A DNA stretch of 64,000 bases, from NCBI RefSeq assembly GCF_015694725.1, contig NZ_JADQDQ010000008.1:1-64000 (forward strand), given 5' to 3'. Numbering within the stretch: position 1 is the stretch's first letter; each line of letters opens with the position of its first letter. The position numbers and the translations under genes are program-made. This stretch comes from Hymenobacter jeongseonensis. Lineage in GTDB: Bacteria; Bacteroidota; Bacteroidia; Cytophagales; Hymenobacteraceae. The notes beneath the pieces were generated by a model that was not told the origin of the DNA, made no database searches, and was given only the letters and a program-made list of their open reading frames with translations. Shown piece by piece: positions 34,197 to 45,246 of this stretch.

Positions 34197-34604
34197 TTAG
34201 TTGCCCTCAAGGGCCTGAACGCCAGCTTCGGCTACGGCGTGGTCGTCTTCCACAGTGCTGCCCGATACGCCGATGGCGCCCATTACCAAGCCGCTGCGGC
34301 CCTTGATGGGGATGCCGCCGGGGAAGGTGATGAGCCCGCCATTGGAGTGCTCGATGCCGAAGAGCGAGCCGCCGGGCTGGGACAAGCCGCCGATAGCACC
34401 GGTGGGCATGTCAAAAAACCGGGCGGTTTTGGCTTTTTTAATGGAAATATCGAGCGAACCGAGCCAGGCGTCGTCCATGCGGATGAAGGCGACCAGGTTT
34501 GCGCCTGCGTCGACCACGGCAATGTTCATCTTGACGTTCATGGCAACGGCCTTCTGGTGTGCGGCTTCCAGTGCCGTCTGCGCTTGTGCTAGGGTAATTC
34601 CCAT
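34197..34604 (-). CDS. GlcG/HbpS family heme-binding protein
   Basis: 135 residues, no signal peptide. It has the HbpS-like fold: [43 protein letters not shown], then [29 protein letters not shown] and [22 protein letters not shown]. Family members bind heme (HbpS) or are linked to glycolate use (GlcG). It precedes fdhA on the same strand, an arrangement suggesting a shared role with that dehydrogenase. The exact ligand is unknown. Confidence 0.87.
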   Translation of the reverse strand: MGITLAQAQTALEAAHQKAVAMNVKMNIAVVDAGANLVAFIRMDDAWLGSLDISIKKAKTARFFDMPTGAIGGLSQPGGSLFGIEHSNGGLITFPGGIPIKGRSGLVMGAIGVSGSTVEDDHAVAEAGVQALEGN

Positions 34605-34776
34605 GTTGTTTTGGAGGGTTAATAGGAGAGAAGATTCTCTTCAAACAACGCAAAAGGCCCCAGCATGTTTATGCTTCAGCTAGGTATTGCGATAATACCG
34701 CCCAAATTTGCGACGATAGCATAAGGTCAAAGCAGACAGGTAGGCTTCCAGTTGGCAAACCTAAATTGATGTGCTT

Positions 34777-35631
34777 TTAGCCAAAAACCAACGGCGGGCT
34801 CAGGGCAAACCGCCATGCTACGGCAACCAGCACCGCCAAGCCCACCAGGCCCCAGGCCACGTGCGTTGGCAAGGCGCGTTCTACGGTTTCGGAAAACGTT
34901 TCGTTCAAACACCCCAACGCCATGGGGACGAGCAGCAAGCCTATTATCAGCAGGTGCAGCACTTCTTGAATGGATAAATAAGGCAGCTTGGTGAGCGAAA
35001 TAAAAAGCCCTCCCACAACCCACGGCGTCATAAGCGTGAATAGTACCATCTGCTTGCGATTGGTGTAGCGCATGACTGTTCTCGAGTCGTGGGCCTGCAG
35101 GAAGGCCATGGACCCAAAATAACCGAGCACCAATTGGACTAAGCCAAACAAACAAGCCGTTACCATCGCAGGCGTTTTGCCCATGTTAAACAGCCAATCC
35201 GGAACGTAATAGAAGCCCGACAGCGTGAACGTATCGGCCAAAAGGGCGCCAAATACAGCGTTCAAGCTGTGAAAAGCCACCCACAACAACAACAGCTTGA
35301 ATAGTCCGCGCTGGGCGCGAGCCCGCTGCCAGAACCACAGGAAAGCCGCAATGCCAAGCACCAAGCACAAGGCTGGTCCCACGCCATACACCACAATAAT
35401 GGCCCTGCGCCACCATTCGCTATTATCCATTGTGTATACCACCCAGCTAGGATTCCAATTCCCCCGCAGGTGGTAATGCTTGGATATCCCAACCTTGGCA
35501 ACGTCGTGCACCCCCCATACCAAATAATAGGCAAGGATGTAGATAGCCGTCCCGTTTAGGGCCGCAGTAATAAACTTATGCCGCTCCGTTTCGAAGGGCG
35601 CAGCAGAGTTTGTAGCGGTTTCCGGTTGCAT
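34777..35631 (-). CDS. Hypothetical polytopic membrane protein
   Basis: 284 residues from the ATG at 35631 (MQPETATNSAA). About seven hydrophobic spans are visible: 22-42, 75-97, 108-128, 145-165, 187-207, 218-240 and 255-278. The first loop is long and aromatic, with HYHLRGNWNPSWV. Arg/Lys clusters (WQRARAQR, YTNRKQ) suggest cytoplasmic loops. The architecture is unlike known transporters I can name. It is divergent from lepA with a short intergenic region. Function unknown; Bacteroidota-specific membrane protein is a guess. Confidence 0.65.
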   Translation of the reverse strand: MQPETATNSAAPFETERHKFITAALNGTAIYILAYYLVWGVHDVAKVGISKHYHLRGNWNPSWVVYTMDNSEWWRRAIIVVYGVGPALCLVLGIAAFLWFWQRARAQRGLFKLLLLWVAFHSLNAVFGALLADTFTLSGFYYVPDWLFNMGKTPAMVTACLFGLVQLVLGYFGSMAFLQAHDSRTVMRYTNRKQMVLFTLMTPWVVGGLFISLTKLPYLSIQEVLHLLIIGLLLVPMALGCLNETFSETVERALPTHVAWGLVGLAVLVAVAWRFALSPPLVFG

Positions 35632-35756
35632 AGGCGGCTTGAATAAATCGCGCTGAAATGGGTAATTGGCAAAACTAAGCACCTGCGTTCAATAAATCTA
35701 AGGGCTCACAGTGAACGGCCAACGGCTGCCGGCTGGCTTTTGCGGCCCATCCTTCG

Positions 35757-35764
35757 TACCTTCG
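35757..35764 (+). promoter_or_regulatory. Promoter-like motif TACCTTCG before lepA
   Basis: Same octamer as before the M1 peptidase gene, 22 bases ahead of the lepA GTG. A TTTTG lies 14 bases upstream, shorter than the usual spacing. Confidence 0.3.
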
Positions 35765-35785
35765 CGGACTGAAAAACTGCCCTCT

Positions 35786-37573
<1,788 letters not shown>

Positions 37574-37580
37574 TTTGATA

Positions 37581-37608
37581 AGAGCGGCTTTCGGGCCGCT
37601 CTTTTTTT
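37581..37608 (+). terminator. Hairpin terminator after lepA
   Basis: AGAGCGGC / GCCGCTCT arms with a 6-base loop and a run of seven T. Confidence 0.85.
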
Positions 37609-37727
37609 GTATTGCCGTCAAGCTGGCGAAGGATGCTTCTTACCACTGCATCCTTGGTTAGAATTTATAATCGATGCGGAACGGACGTGGTAAGGTCCTT
37701 CGCGCCGCTCAGGATGCCAGACAATTT

Positions 37728-38639
37728 ATGAACCCCGTGCAAACTTCCAATCTCATCGACGGCAAACAAACCGCCGAGGACATCAAAGTCGAAATTGCTG
37801 CCGACGTAGCAACCCTGAAGGCCGCCGGGCAAAAGGTGCCGCACTTGGCCGCTATTCTGGTAGGCCACGACGGAGGTTCCGAAACCTATGTTCGGAACAA
37901 AGTACTGGCCTGCGAAAGAGTAGGGTTTCTGTCCACGCTGCTCCGTTACGAGGACAATATCACCGAAGCCGAATTGCTGGCTAAAGTAGAAGAGCTAAAC
38001 CGCGACCCCGAAATTGACGGCTTCATCGTGCAACTGCCGTTACCCGCGCACATCAACCCCGAAAAGGTCATCGAAGCCATCCGGCCGGAGAAGGACGTCG
38101 ACGGCTTTCATCCCATGAACATCGGGCGGATGGTAGCCGGCTTGCCCGCCTTGCTGCCCGCCACGCCCTCGGGCATAGTGGAATTGCTGAGCCGTCAGGG
38201 AATTAAAACCAGCGGTAAACATTGCGTGGTGATTGGTCGCTCCAACATTGTAGGCACACCAGTTAGTATTCTACTAGCCAAGAATTTGGATACAGCTAAC
38301 TGCACCGTTACTTTATGTCATTCCCGTACCCAAAACCTGGCCGAAATATGCCGGACGGCGGATATAGTAGTAGCCGCAATTGGTAGGCCCGAGTTCGTGA
38401 CCGCCGATATGGTGCGGCCCGGCGCAGTGGTCATCGACGTGGGTACTACCCGCGTGCCCGATGCCAGCAAGAAGAGCGGCTACACCCTAAAAGGCGATGT
38501 TAATTTTGCCGAGGTAGCCCCGTTGGCTTCCGCCATCACGCCCGTGCCGGGCGGAGTCGGGCCCATGACAATTGCCATGCTTTTGCTTAACACACTCCGC
38601 GCCGCCAAGGGGCAAATATACCCCAAGCTGACCCGCTGA
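37728..38639 (+). CDS. folD: Bifunctional methylenetetrahydrofolate dehydrogenase/cyclohydrolase (FolD)
   Basis: 303 residues from the ATG at 37728. Family marks: [17 protein letters not shown] with the catalytic Tyr and the downstream Lys, [29 protein letters not shown], the nucleotide-binding [17 protein letters not shown] and the closing [17 protein letters not shown]. It interconverts methylene-THF, methenyl-THF and 10-formyl-THF for purine and formyl-methionine synthesis. Length matches. It sits downstream of lepA but after its terminator, so it has its own promoter. Confidence 0.95.
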   Translation: MNPVQTSNLIDGKQTAEDIKVEIAADVATLKAAGQKVPHLAAILVGHDGGSETYVRNKVLACERVGFLSTLLRYEDNITEAELLAKVEELNRDPEIDGFIVQLPLPAHINPEKVIEAIRPEKDVDGFHPMNIGRMVAGLPALLPATPSGIVELLSRQGIKTSGKHCVVIGRSNIVGTPVSILLAKNLDTANCTVTLCHSRTQNLAEICRTADIVVAAIGRPEFVTADMVRPGAVVIDVGTTRVPDASKKSGYTLKGDVNFAEVAPLASAITPVPGGVGPMTIAMLLLNTLRAAKGQIYPKLTR

Positions 38640-38654
38640 TATTTTAGGAATATT

Positions 38655-38685
38655 TGGTTAAGCTATGGCTAGGCCGTACTTTTAA
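38655..38685 (+). promoter_or_regulatory. Promoter candidate, TTTG-N19-GTACTTTT
   Basis: TTTG at 38655-38658 and GTACTTTT at 38678-38685 follow the Bacteroidota spacing, about 70 bases ahead of queE, which would leave a short leader. Confidence 0.35.
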
Positions 38686-38755
38686 AGTCCGGCGTTTGGA
38701 ACGGTGTGTTCCTTTGCCAACGTTCAGAATGCTCAGCTTTCTGACGCATTACGTT

Positions 38756-39424
38756 ATGATTACCGTGAATTTACTTTCTTCAGAAATAGTTGTATCAAAC
38801 GGTGCTGAGGTGGCCCCGAAAGCGGGCTTGCTGCTACCCGTAATGGAGCAGTTCTATACCATTCAGGGCGAAGGCTATAATACAGGTCGGGCCGCTTACT
38901 TCATTCGGCTGGGGGGGTGCGATGTGGGCTGCGTTTGGTGCGATGTCAAGGAATCATGGGATGCCGACGCGCACCCGCGCCAGTCCGTCACGCAACTGGT
39001 TGAAGCCGTGTTGGCGCATCCTGGCCGCGACGTTGTCATCACCGGTGGCGAGCCGCTGATGCACCCGTTGGGGGCGCTCACGGCGGCCTTGCAAGCCGCA
39101 GGCTGTCGCACTTGGCTCGAAACCTCGGGCGCGCATCCGCTGTCGGGCACCTGGGACTGGATTTGTTTGTCGCCCAAGAAGTTTAAAGCGCCCCTGCCCG
39201 AAGTGCTGGCCGCCGCGCACGAGTTAAAGGTCGTAGTTTTTAATGGGCACGATTTTGCATGGGCCGAGGAACACGCGGCGCTGGTTCCGGCTTCCACCCG
39301 GCTCTACCTGCAACCCGAATGGAGCCGGGCGGCTCGAATGACGCCTGAGCTTGTCGAATACGTGAAGCAACATCCCCGTTGGCAGGTATCGCTGCAAACG
39401 CACAAATATCTAGACATCCCGTAG
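38756..39424 (+). CDS. queE: 7-carboxy-7-deazaguanine synthase (QueE), radical SAM
   Basis: 222 residues from the ATG at 38756; an ATG at 38729 is an alternative. FYTIQGEGYNTGRAAYFIRLGGCDVGCVWCDVKESW holds the radical-SAM cluster as C-x3-C-x2-C and the substrate-binding GEG. VVITGGEPLMHP is the SAM-binding GGE motif. The C-terminal YLQPEW and SLQTHKYLDIP are typical. It performs the ring contraction that makes the deazaguanine core of queuosine. No other queuosine genes are in the window. The PorE-like gene starts 9 bases after its stop. Confidence 0.94.
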   Translation: MITVNLLSSEIVVSNGAEVAPKAGLLLPVMEQFYTIQGEGYNTGRAAYFIRLGGCDVGCVWCDVKESWDADAHPRQSVTQLVEAVLAHPGRDVVITGGEPLMHPLGALTAALQAAGCRTWLETSGAHPLSGTWDWICLSPKKFKAPLPEVLAAAHELKVVVFNGHDFAWAEEHAALVPASTRLYLQPEWSRAARMTPELVEYVKQHPRWQVSLQTHKYLDIP

Positions 39425-39432
39425 CCTTTCTT

Positions 39433-41409
39433 ATGCGTGGTATTTCAGTGTTGGGGGCCGTGCGGCTCGGAACGATGTTTCTGCTGTGGCTCGCCTTCGT
39501 GGCCCCAGCCTCGAGCCAGATTCCCGTTAAGGTTCAGACTCCTACCAACACGAAGGCCCGCAACCTGCTGGAAAAAGCGCAGCAACAGACCAAGGAGCGG
39601 GACTTCATCAAAGCCATTGAAACGCTAAACCAGCTCAATGAAAAGTTTCCCTCGTTTGGGGAAGCGTATTTGATGAAAGGCTCACTGCTAAAGGCGATTG
39701 GGAACAACCGGGGGGCATTGGCGGCCTACCGCGACGGCCTCAGCAAGGTGGCGCTCGATGCGTCGCACGCCTCCGAATACCAGATGCTGGGCGACTTGGC
39801 CCTGAGCTACGGCGAGTACCAGACGGCACTGAATGCCTATAAAATGCTGCTGAAAGTGGCCCCGAAAGCCCACCGGAATCTGGCAAAGTCGGAGCGACAG
39901 CTGCGCACGTGCGAGTTTGCGCTGGAAGCCATCAAAAACCCCGTGGGTGAGGCGCCGGTGCCATTGCCAGCTCCGCTGAACAGTTTCAAGTTTCAGTATT
40001 TTCCGGCGCTCACGGCCGATAATCGGTTTCTGCTCTTTACGGGGCGTCCGGCCGCGAGTAGCGGCGAGGATTTGTTTGTGAGCCGTCAAAACAAGGACGG
40101 CACATTGGGCATGCCGGTGCCCATTTCGCGGGCAATTAATACGAGCTACAACGAAGGAGCAGGCACCATTTCGGGGGATGGAAAAACCTTGGTTTTTGCT
40201 TCCTGCGACCGGCCCAAAGCCATTGGAAACTGCGATTTGTACATCTCGCGCCGCACCGGTAACAACTGGAGCGCACCGGCCAACCTGGGCATCAACGTGA
40301 ATTCGACGGAATGGGACTCGCAGCCATCGCTATCCGCCGATGGCCGTACGCTGTATTTCACGTCAACGCGGCGCGGTGGCCAGGGCCAAGAAGATATATA
40401 TGTGACCAACCTGCAGCCCAGTGGCAGCTGGAGCCCAGCCCAAAATCTGGGCACGCCCGTCAACACCGCTGGCAAAGACATGGCGCCCTTTATTCACGCC
40501 AGCGGCACCACGCTTTATTATGTAACCGATGGGCTGGTGGGCATGGGCGGGCTCGATGTCTTTCGGTGCGAGCAGGTCGTGGCCGGGAAGTGGAGCGAAC
40601 CCAAGAACTTGGGCTACCCGCTCAATACCTTTGAAAACGAAGCCTCGCTCTTCATCACTTCTGATAACCAGAAGGGGTTCTGCTCGCGTAGCCGCGCCAC
40701 CGACGAGCCGGCGGCGGGCTCGCGCATGGTGCGCGAACGGCCCGTGGAGCTGTTCAGCTTTGCGGTGCCAACGGTGGTGAAAGCCCGCGAAACCAGCACG
40801 TACACGCAGGGGCGCGTATTCGACGCCAACACCAAGAAACCGCTCAAAGCTGAAGTCAAGCTCTACGACATTGACACCGATGTGCTTACCCAGTTTGTGA
40901 CTTCCGACCCGGAGTATGGCGACTACACGGTGGTGCTGAACGAGGGCCACCACTACGCCATGTACGCAGCGGCCGACAAATATCTGCTCAAAAGCCTCAG
41001 TTTCGACTATTCCGATAAGCACGCGTTTGACCCGCTGACCCTTGATATCTACTTGGAGCCCGTGCGTTCGGGGCGGAGCGTGGTACTGAACAACTTGTTT
41101 TTTGATACGAACAAGTACGACCTCAAGCCAAAATCAAGAACCGAATTAAACCGCCTCATCGAGTTTTTGCGGCAGTACCAGGATGTGCAGATTCAGGTTT
41201 CGGGCTTTACCGATAACGTGGGTACCCCCGAGGCAAATCTGCAGCTTTCGGAGCGGCGGGCTGAATCCGTTGTTACGTACCTGTCGAGCCACGGCATTCC
41301 GCCCGCACGCTTGCGCGCCAAAGGCTACGGCGACCGGAACCCGTTGGCGGCCAACGATAGCGAAGCCAACCGGCAACTGAACCGGCGTATCGAGTTACGC
41401 ATTCTATAA
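39433..41409 (+). CDS. OmpA family protein with TPR, PD40 and carboxypeptidase-regulatory domains (PorE-like)
   Basis: 658 residues from the ATG at 39433. The signal peptide ends near PASSQ. Domains in order: TPR repeats (about 40-145; ARNLLEKAQQQTKERDFIKAIETL), PD40 beta-propeller repeats (about 170-425; LTADNRFLLFTGRP, ISGDGKTLVFASC, LSADGRTLYFTSTRRGG), a carboxypeptidase-regulatory-like sandwich (about 448-540) and an OmpA-C domain (about 550-658; VSGFTDNVGTPEANLQLSERRAESV). This order matches PorE, the T9SS component that binds peptidoglycan. No lipobox cysteine is visible, unlike lipoprotein PorE. It is probably co-transcribed with queE by proximity. Confidence 0.87.
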   Translation: MRGISVLGAVRLGTMFLLWLAFVAPASSQIPVKVQTPTNTKARNLLEKAQQQTKERDFIKAIETLNQLNEKFPSFGEAYLMKGSLLKAIGNNRGALAAYRDGLSKVALDASHASEYQMLGDLALSYGEYQTALNAYKMLLKVAPKAHRNLAKSERQLRTCEFALEAIKNPVGEAPVPLPAPLNSFKFQYFPALTADNRFLLFTGRPAASSGEDLFVSRQNKDGTLGMPVPISRAINTSYNEGAGTISGDGKTLVFASCDRPKAIGNCDLYISRRTGNNWSAPANLGINVNSTEWDSQPSLSADGRTLYFTSTRRGGQGQEDIYVTNLQPSGSWSPAQNLGTPVNTAGKDMAPFIHASGTTLYYVTDGLVGMGGLDVFRCEQVVAGKWSEPKNLGYPLNTFENEASLFITSDNQKGFCSRSRATDEPAAGSRMVRERPVELFSFAVPTVVKARETSTYTQGRVFDANTKKPLKAEVKLYDIDTDVLTQFVTSDPEYGDYTVVLNEGHHYAMYAAADKYLLKSLSFDYSDKHAFDPLTLDIYLEPVRSGRSVVLNNLFFDTNKYDLKPKSRTELNRLIEFLRQYQDVQIQVSGFTDNVGTPEANLQLSERRAESVVTYLSSHGIPPARLRAKGYGDRNPLAANDSEANRQLNRRIELRIL

Positions 41410-41631
41410 GCCGGCGCTGGCACTTGGCAGCGACCAATTCAGGCTCCTGAGAAAAACGGACCAGCGGTTTTACAACGGCTTTTTAGATAAGGCCAGGATA
41501 TTTGCATACGGTTTGGGACGTCCTTCTTGGGAAAAGCCAAATGTCAAAAATTGATTATTCGTTGGCTTTTACTTAAAGTGTTGCTTTAAACAAGTGAAAA
41601 TATAATATCATTTTGGTGGGGAATTAATATG

Positions 41632-41658
41632 GCTTGCCCGTTGGCAAGCTTTTTTTTT
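41632..41658 (+). terminator. Hairpin GCTTGCC/GGCAAGC with nine T
   Basis: Seven-base arms, a 4-base loop and a long T run. It is oriented for plus-strand transcripts and lies well downstream of the nearest gene. Confidence 0.8.
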
Positions 41659-41785
41659 GCTTAAGGGCACTGTTTTTTTAAACAATTCAAGTCATTTGAA
41701 ATGAGATTCTTATAAGTGTTGAGGGGAATTGCTGAATGCAAAAAGTGCCAAAAAAAATATTTTTCGTTCAAAAATAAATTGTGCT

Positions 41786-41793
41786 TACGTTTG
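41786..41793 (+). promoter_or_regulatory. -7 promoter motif TACGTTTG
   Basis: Exact TAnnTTTG match 63 bases ahead of the small secreted protein at 41856. The upstream element at the expected distance is only a T-rich TTTTCG. Confidence 0.4.
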
Positions 41794-41855
41794 GTCCAGT
41801 CAAACACTAACCACTTGGCTTTCTCACAAATCTTTTCACCTTCAACTCCCAACCC

Positions 41856-42233
41856 ATGAAAAATTTGTTCTTGGCTACATGCATTGCTGCGGGCGTTAGC
41901 TTCGCCCCAGCCGCCAACGCAGCTGGTCCTGGCGACGGTTCTTACTCGCAGGCAATGATGAGCCGGGCCACCACGCTCACTCGGGCCCTGGCCGACCGCA
42001 TCCACTTCAATGAGGCCCAATACCTCGCCGTGAAGCAGTTGCACCTCAACATGCTCACGGAGCGTCGCGACTTGGAGATTCTGCTCAATGGTGCCAGTGC
42101 CGAAGAGCGTGATGCCCAGCTTTCCTGGGCGCAGCAGCGCTACGAGAGCGAGCTCATGTTCTTGCTCAAGCCACATCAATTGCTGGCTTACCAAGCCCTC
42201 CGCACCAACTTTACCGCGCACCGCCTGAAGTAG
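41856..42233 (+). CDS. Small secreted helical protein, paralogue of 54791
   Basis: 125 residues. A signal peptide ends near NAA. The mature part is helical, with the core LADRIHFNEAQYLAVKQLHLNMLTERRDLE and later RYESELMFLLKPHQLLAYQAL. The order 'NEAQ-helix...Arg-rich linker...E-LL-P-QL--Y' recurs in the protein at 54791, so the two are paralogues. The periodic L-NE-Q and L-P-QL motifs recall the LTxxQ motifs of Spy/CpxP periplasmic chaperones, a suggestion only. It is monocistronic with its own promoter and terminator. Periplasmic. Confidence 0.7.
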   Translation: MKNLFLATCIAAGVSFAPAANAAGPGDGSYSQAMMSRATTLTRALADRIHFNEAQYLAVKQLHLNMLTERRDLEILLNGASAEERDAQLSWAQQRYESELMFLLKPHQLLAYQALRTNFTAHRLK

Positions 42234-42266
42234 GGGAGGGATTCCCTTGCAAATTCCCCGGACACG

Positions 42267-42295
42267 AAAAAGCCCGCTCTTAGAGCGGGCTTTTT
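42267..42295. terminator. Bidirectional hairpin terminator
   Basis: AAAAAGCCCGCTCT / AGAGCGGGCTTTTT arms between the convergent small secreted protein and gltA. Confidence 0.88.
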
Positions 42296-42324
42296 GTTTA
42301 TAGTTGGCAACAACCAGGATTTGC

Positions 42325-43617
42325 CTAGGCGCGCTCTGTGATGGATACGTAGTCGCGCTCCAATTCGCCGGTGTAAATCTGACGGGGACGGCCGATGGGC
42401 TCTTTGTTCTCGCGCATTTCCTTCCACTGGGCAATCCAGCCGGGCAGGCGGCCCAAGGCAAACATTACCGTGAACATCTCAGTAGGAATGCCCAGAGCTT
42501 TGTAGATGATGCCGGAGTAGAAGTCGACGTTCGGGTATAGCTTGCGCTCGATGAAATACTGGTCCGTTAAGGCCGCTTGCTCGAGTTCCTGAGCAATTTT
42601 CAGCAGGGGGCTGTCTTGCAGGCCCAGGGCCTGCAGCACTTCGTCGGCCGCCTTTTTGATGATGGTGGCACGGGGGTCGAAGTTCTTGTAAACGCGGTGC
42701 CCGAAGCCCATGAGGCGGAACGAGTCATTTTTATCCTTGGCTTTGGCAATCCACTTGCTGGTGTCGCCGCCATCGGCCTCAATGGCTTCCAGCATCTCAA
42801 CAACTTCCTGGTTGGCACCGCCGTGCAGCGGGCCCCAAAGGGCGTTGATGCCGGCCGAAACCGAACCGTAGAGGCTGGCGTTGGCCGAGCCTACCAAGCG
42901 CACCGTGCTAGTGGAGCAGTTCTGCTCGTGGTCGGCGTGCAGAATGAGCAGCTTATTGAGGGCGCTAACCACGATGGGGTTGATGTCATACTTCTCGGTG
43001 GGGAAGCTGAACATCATGTAGAGGAAGTTGGCGCAATAATCCAGGTCGTTGCGCGGGTAGATGAGCGGGTGGCCCACCGAATTTTTGTAGCTCCACGCGG
43101 CGATGGTCGAAATCTTGGCCATCAGGCGCACGATGTTCAAATCCAACTCTTCCTTGCTGATTTCGGGGGCGATGCTCTTGGGGTAGAACGCCGTCAGCGA
43201 GCAAATGAGCGACGACAAGATGCCCATGGGGTGGGCCGACGACGGGAAACCGTCGAGAATCTTGCGGATGTCCTCGTGCACGAGGGTGTGCTGCGTGATG
43301 CTGTACTTGAAACCGTCGAATTCCTCCTTGGTGGGCAGGGCACCGTAAATCAGCAGGTAGGCAACTTCAAGGAAGCTCGATTTTTCAGCCAGTTGCTCAA
43401 TTGGATAGCCGCGGTACCGCAGGATGCCTTCTTCTCCGTCGAGGAAAGTGATGGCACTCTTGGTAGCACCGGTGTTCTTGTAGCCCGAATCGAGGGTAAC
43501 GTAGCCAGTTTGGTCGCGCAGTTTGCCGATATCAAATGCTTTTTCGTGTTCGGTGCCTTCAATGACGGGCAAGGTGATGGATTTGCCGTCGAGGATAAGT
43601 TCAGCAGATTCTGCCAT
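42325..43617 (-). CDS. gltA: Citrate synthase
   Basis: 430 residues, hexameric type II length. Catalytic motifs: LHADHEQNCSTSTVRLVGS with the first active His, GPLHGGANQEV with the second, and MGFGHRVYKNFDPRA with the catalytic Asp. It begins SAELILDGKSITLPVIEGTE as in other Gram-negative GltA proteins. It condenses acetyl-CoA and oxaloacetate in the TCA cycle. A TAGTTTCG motif lies upstream on its strand. A shared terminator separates it from the convergent gene. Confidence 0.96.
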   Translation of the reverse strand: MAESAELILDGKSITLPVIEGTEHEKAFDIGKLRDQTGYVTLDSGYKNTGATKSAITFLDGEEGILRYRGYPIEQLAEKSSFLEVAYLLIYGALPTKEEFDGFKYSITQHTLVHEDIRKILDGFPSSAHPMGILSSLICSLTAFYPKSIAPEISKEELDLNIVRLMAKISTIAAWSYKNSVGHPLIYPRNDLDYCANFLYMMFSFPTEKYDINPIVVSALNKLLILHADHEQNCSTSTVRLVGSANASLYGSVSAGINALWGPLHGGANQEVVEMLEAIEADGGDTSKWIAKAKDKNDSFRLMGFGHRVYKNFDPRATIIKKAADEVLQALGLQDSPLLKIAQELEQAALTDQYFIERKLYPNVDFYSGIIYKALGIPTEMFTVMFALGRLPGWIAQWKEMRENKEPIGRPRQIYTGELERDYVSITERA

Positions 43618-43648
43618 GGGCGGGAGTGATGAAAGAGAAATTACAGTG

Positions 43649-43656
43649 CGAAACTA
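43649..43656 (-). promoter_or_regulatory. -7-like motif TAGTTTCG before gltA
   Basis: One mismatch from TAnnTTTG on the minus strand, 31 bases before the gltA ATG. No clear TTG partner. Confidence 0.28.
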
Positions 43657-43764
43657 AGGCATAAGCCGTAAGCCGGGAAACTTTCCGGCCGTTTGCATAG
43701 GCTTTAGTACAGGTGAAGTAGAAGAGATGTTCGATAATAAATGAAAGCAGCGCCGTCCAGATTC

Positions 43765-45189
43765 TTATTTGCCGATGCAGAACTGGGTGAAAATGCTGGT
43801 GAGAAGGTCTTCGGAAGAAATTTCGCCGGTTATCTCGCCCAGCGCGGCCAGGGCGTGCCGCAAGTCGGCGGCTAGTAATTCGGTGCCCAGGCCGGTGTCG
43901 AGGCCCGCCTGCACAGCCGCAAGGTGCGCGGCGGCAGTTTCGAGGGCGCGGGCGTGGCGCACGTTGGTCACGATGGTGGCTGACGCGGTGTTTTCCAGCG
44001 CGGAACCACGCACCTGGGCCAGCAAAGCCGTTTGCAAGGCATCCAATCCAATTTGCTGGTTAGCGGCCACAAAAACCAGCGGCGCGGAACTGGCAGTCAG
44101 GGAATGTTCCGCCCGAAACGTTGTTTCAAACGCAGCCAGCGCTTCGGTAGTGGATAAATCAGTTTTGTTGCCCACCGCCATTACCGGCAGGTCCAAGCCC
44201 TCTGTCAACTCCTGGATTTCACGCTGCACCTCGGCCGGCGTCATTTCACTTAGGTCGAAGAGATAGAGCAACAAGGCCGCTTGTCGCACACGCTGCCGGG
44301 TCCGGCTTACACCGATGGCTTCTACTTCATCGGCAGGGTTATCGCGCAGGCCGGCGGTGTCGACAAAACGGAAACGCAGGCCATCGAGGCTTATTTCGTC
44401 CTCGATAAAGTCGCGGGTGGTGCCCGGAATGGCCGATACAATGGCGCGCTCCTCGCGCAAAAGTGCGTTGAGCAGGGTGGACTTGCCCGCGTTTGGCCGG
44501 CCGGCAATGACGGCAGTGATACCGTTTTTGATAACGTTGCCCAATTCAAACGAACGGAGCAAGGCTGCCACCACGCGGCGCACTTCGGCCAGCAAGTGCG
44601 CCAAGCCCGTGCGGTCGGCAAATTCGACGTCCTCTTCGCCAAAATCGAGCTCAAGTTCCAGCAGGGCGGCAAATTTGATGAGCCGGCCGCGGAGTTCGCG
44701 CAGCTCCTGTGAGAATCCGCCCCGAAGCTGGTTCAGCGCCACGCGGTGGCTCAGGGCCGAATCGGAGGCAATGAGGTCGGCTACGGCTTCGGCCTGGGCC
44801 AAGTCCATGGCGCCGTTCAAGAAAGCGCGCTTGGTGAACTCGCCGGCTTCGGCCAGGCGGGCGCCTTGCCGAAGGAACAGGGCCAAGACCTGACGCACCA
44901 CGTAGTCGGAGCCGTGGCAGCTGATTTCCACCACGTCTTCGCGGGTGAAGGAGCGGGGATTTCGGTACAAGGCCACCACTACTTCATCGAGAATCTCACC
45001 GCTGTTGGGGTCGCGCAAGGTGCCGTAATGCAGGGTGTGGCCCGCAGCCGTGGGTAGGCTTTTCTTGGAAAAAACGGAAGCCGTGAGAGCAATAGCTGCG
45101 GCGCCGGATAAGCGAATGACGGCCAAGGCTCCCGCGCCCGGCGGCGTAGACAACGCGACAATGGTATCGGAAAAAATGGGCTGAACCAC
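43765..45189 (-). CDS. mnmE: tRNA uridine-5-carboxymethylaminomethyl(34) GTPase MnmE
   Basis: 474 residues from a GTG at 45189. The N-terminal folate-binding domain begins DTIVALSTPPGAGALAVIRLSG and includes EFTKRAFLNGAMDLAQAEAV. The G domain has GRPNAGKSTLLN (G1), the DTAGLR switch and NKTDLS (G4). It ends in FCIGK, the conserved C-x-G-K with the cysteine needed for activity. With MnmG it modifies wobble uridine in tRNA. Length and motifs are complete. Confidence 0.96.
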   Translation of the reverse strand: MVQPIFSDTIVALSTPPGAGALAVIRLSGAAAIALTASVFSKKSLPTAAGHTLHYGTLRDPNSGEILDEVVVALYRNPRSFTREDVVEISCHGSDYVVRQVLALFLRQGARLAEAGEFTKRAFLNGAMDLAQAEAVADLIASDSALSHRVALNQLRGGFSQELRELRGRLIKFAALLELELDFGEEDVEFADRTGLAHLLAEVRRVVAALLRSFELGNVIKNGITAVIAGRPNAGKSTLLNALLREERAIVSAIPGTTRDFIEDEISLDGLRFRFVDTAGLRDNPADEVEAIGVSRTRQRVRQAALLLYLFDLSEMTPAEVQREIQELTEGLDLPVMAVGNKTDLSTTEALAAFETTFRAEHSLTASSAPLVFVAANQQIGLDALQTALLAQVRGSALENTASATIVTNVRHARALETAAAHLAAVQAGLDTGLGTELLAADLRHALAALGEITGEISSEDLLTSIFTQFCIGK

Positions 45190-45246
45190 GGCTACGCTCG
45201 GTTTACTTAGGGTGCTCGGATTGTGCGATTGAATCCGTGAAAGAGG

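Larger units (their letters stand above)
41410..41855 (+). other. 446-base AT-rich intergenic region
   Basis: No protein gene seen. It holds a hairpin plus T9 terminator at 41632-41658, some 220 bases after the PorE-like stop, and a promoter-like TACGTTTG at 41786. The distance between gene end and terminator leaves room for a long 3' UTR or a small RNA. Confidence 0.5.

Noticed and set aside
41661..42461. Reverse-strand ORF of 266 codons opposite the small secreted protein
   Set aside because: It is antisense to a clear signal-peptide gene and overlaps gltA; composition is that of a shadow frame.
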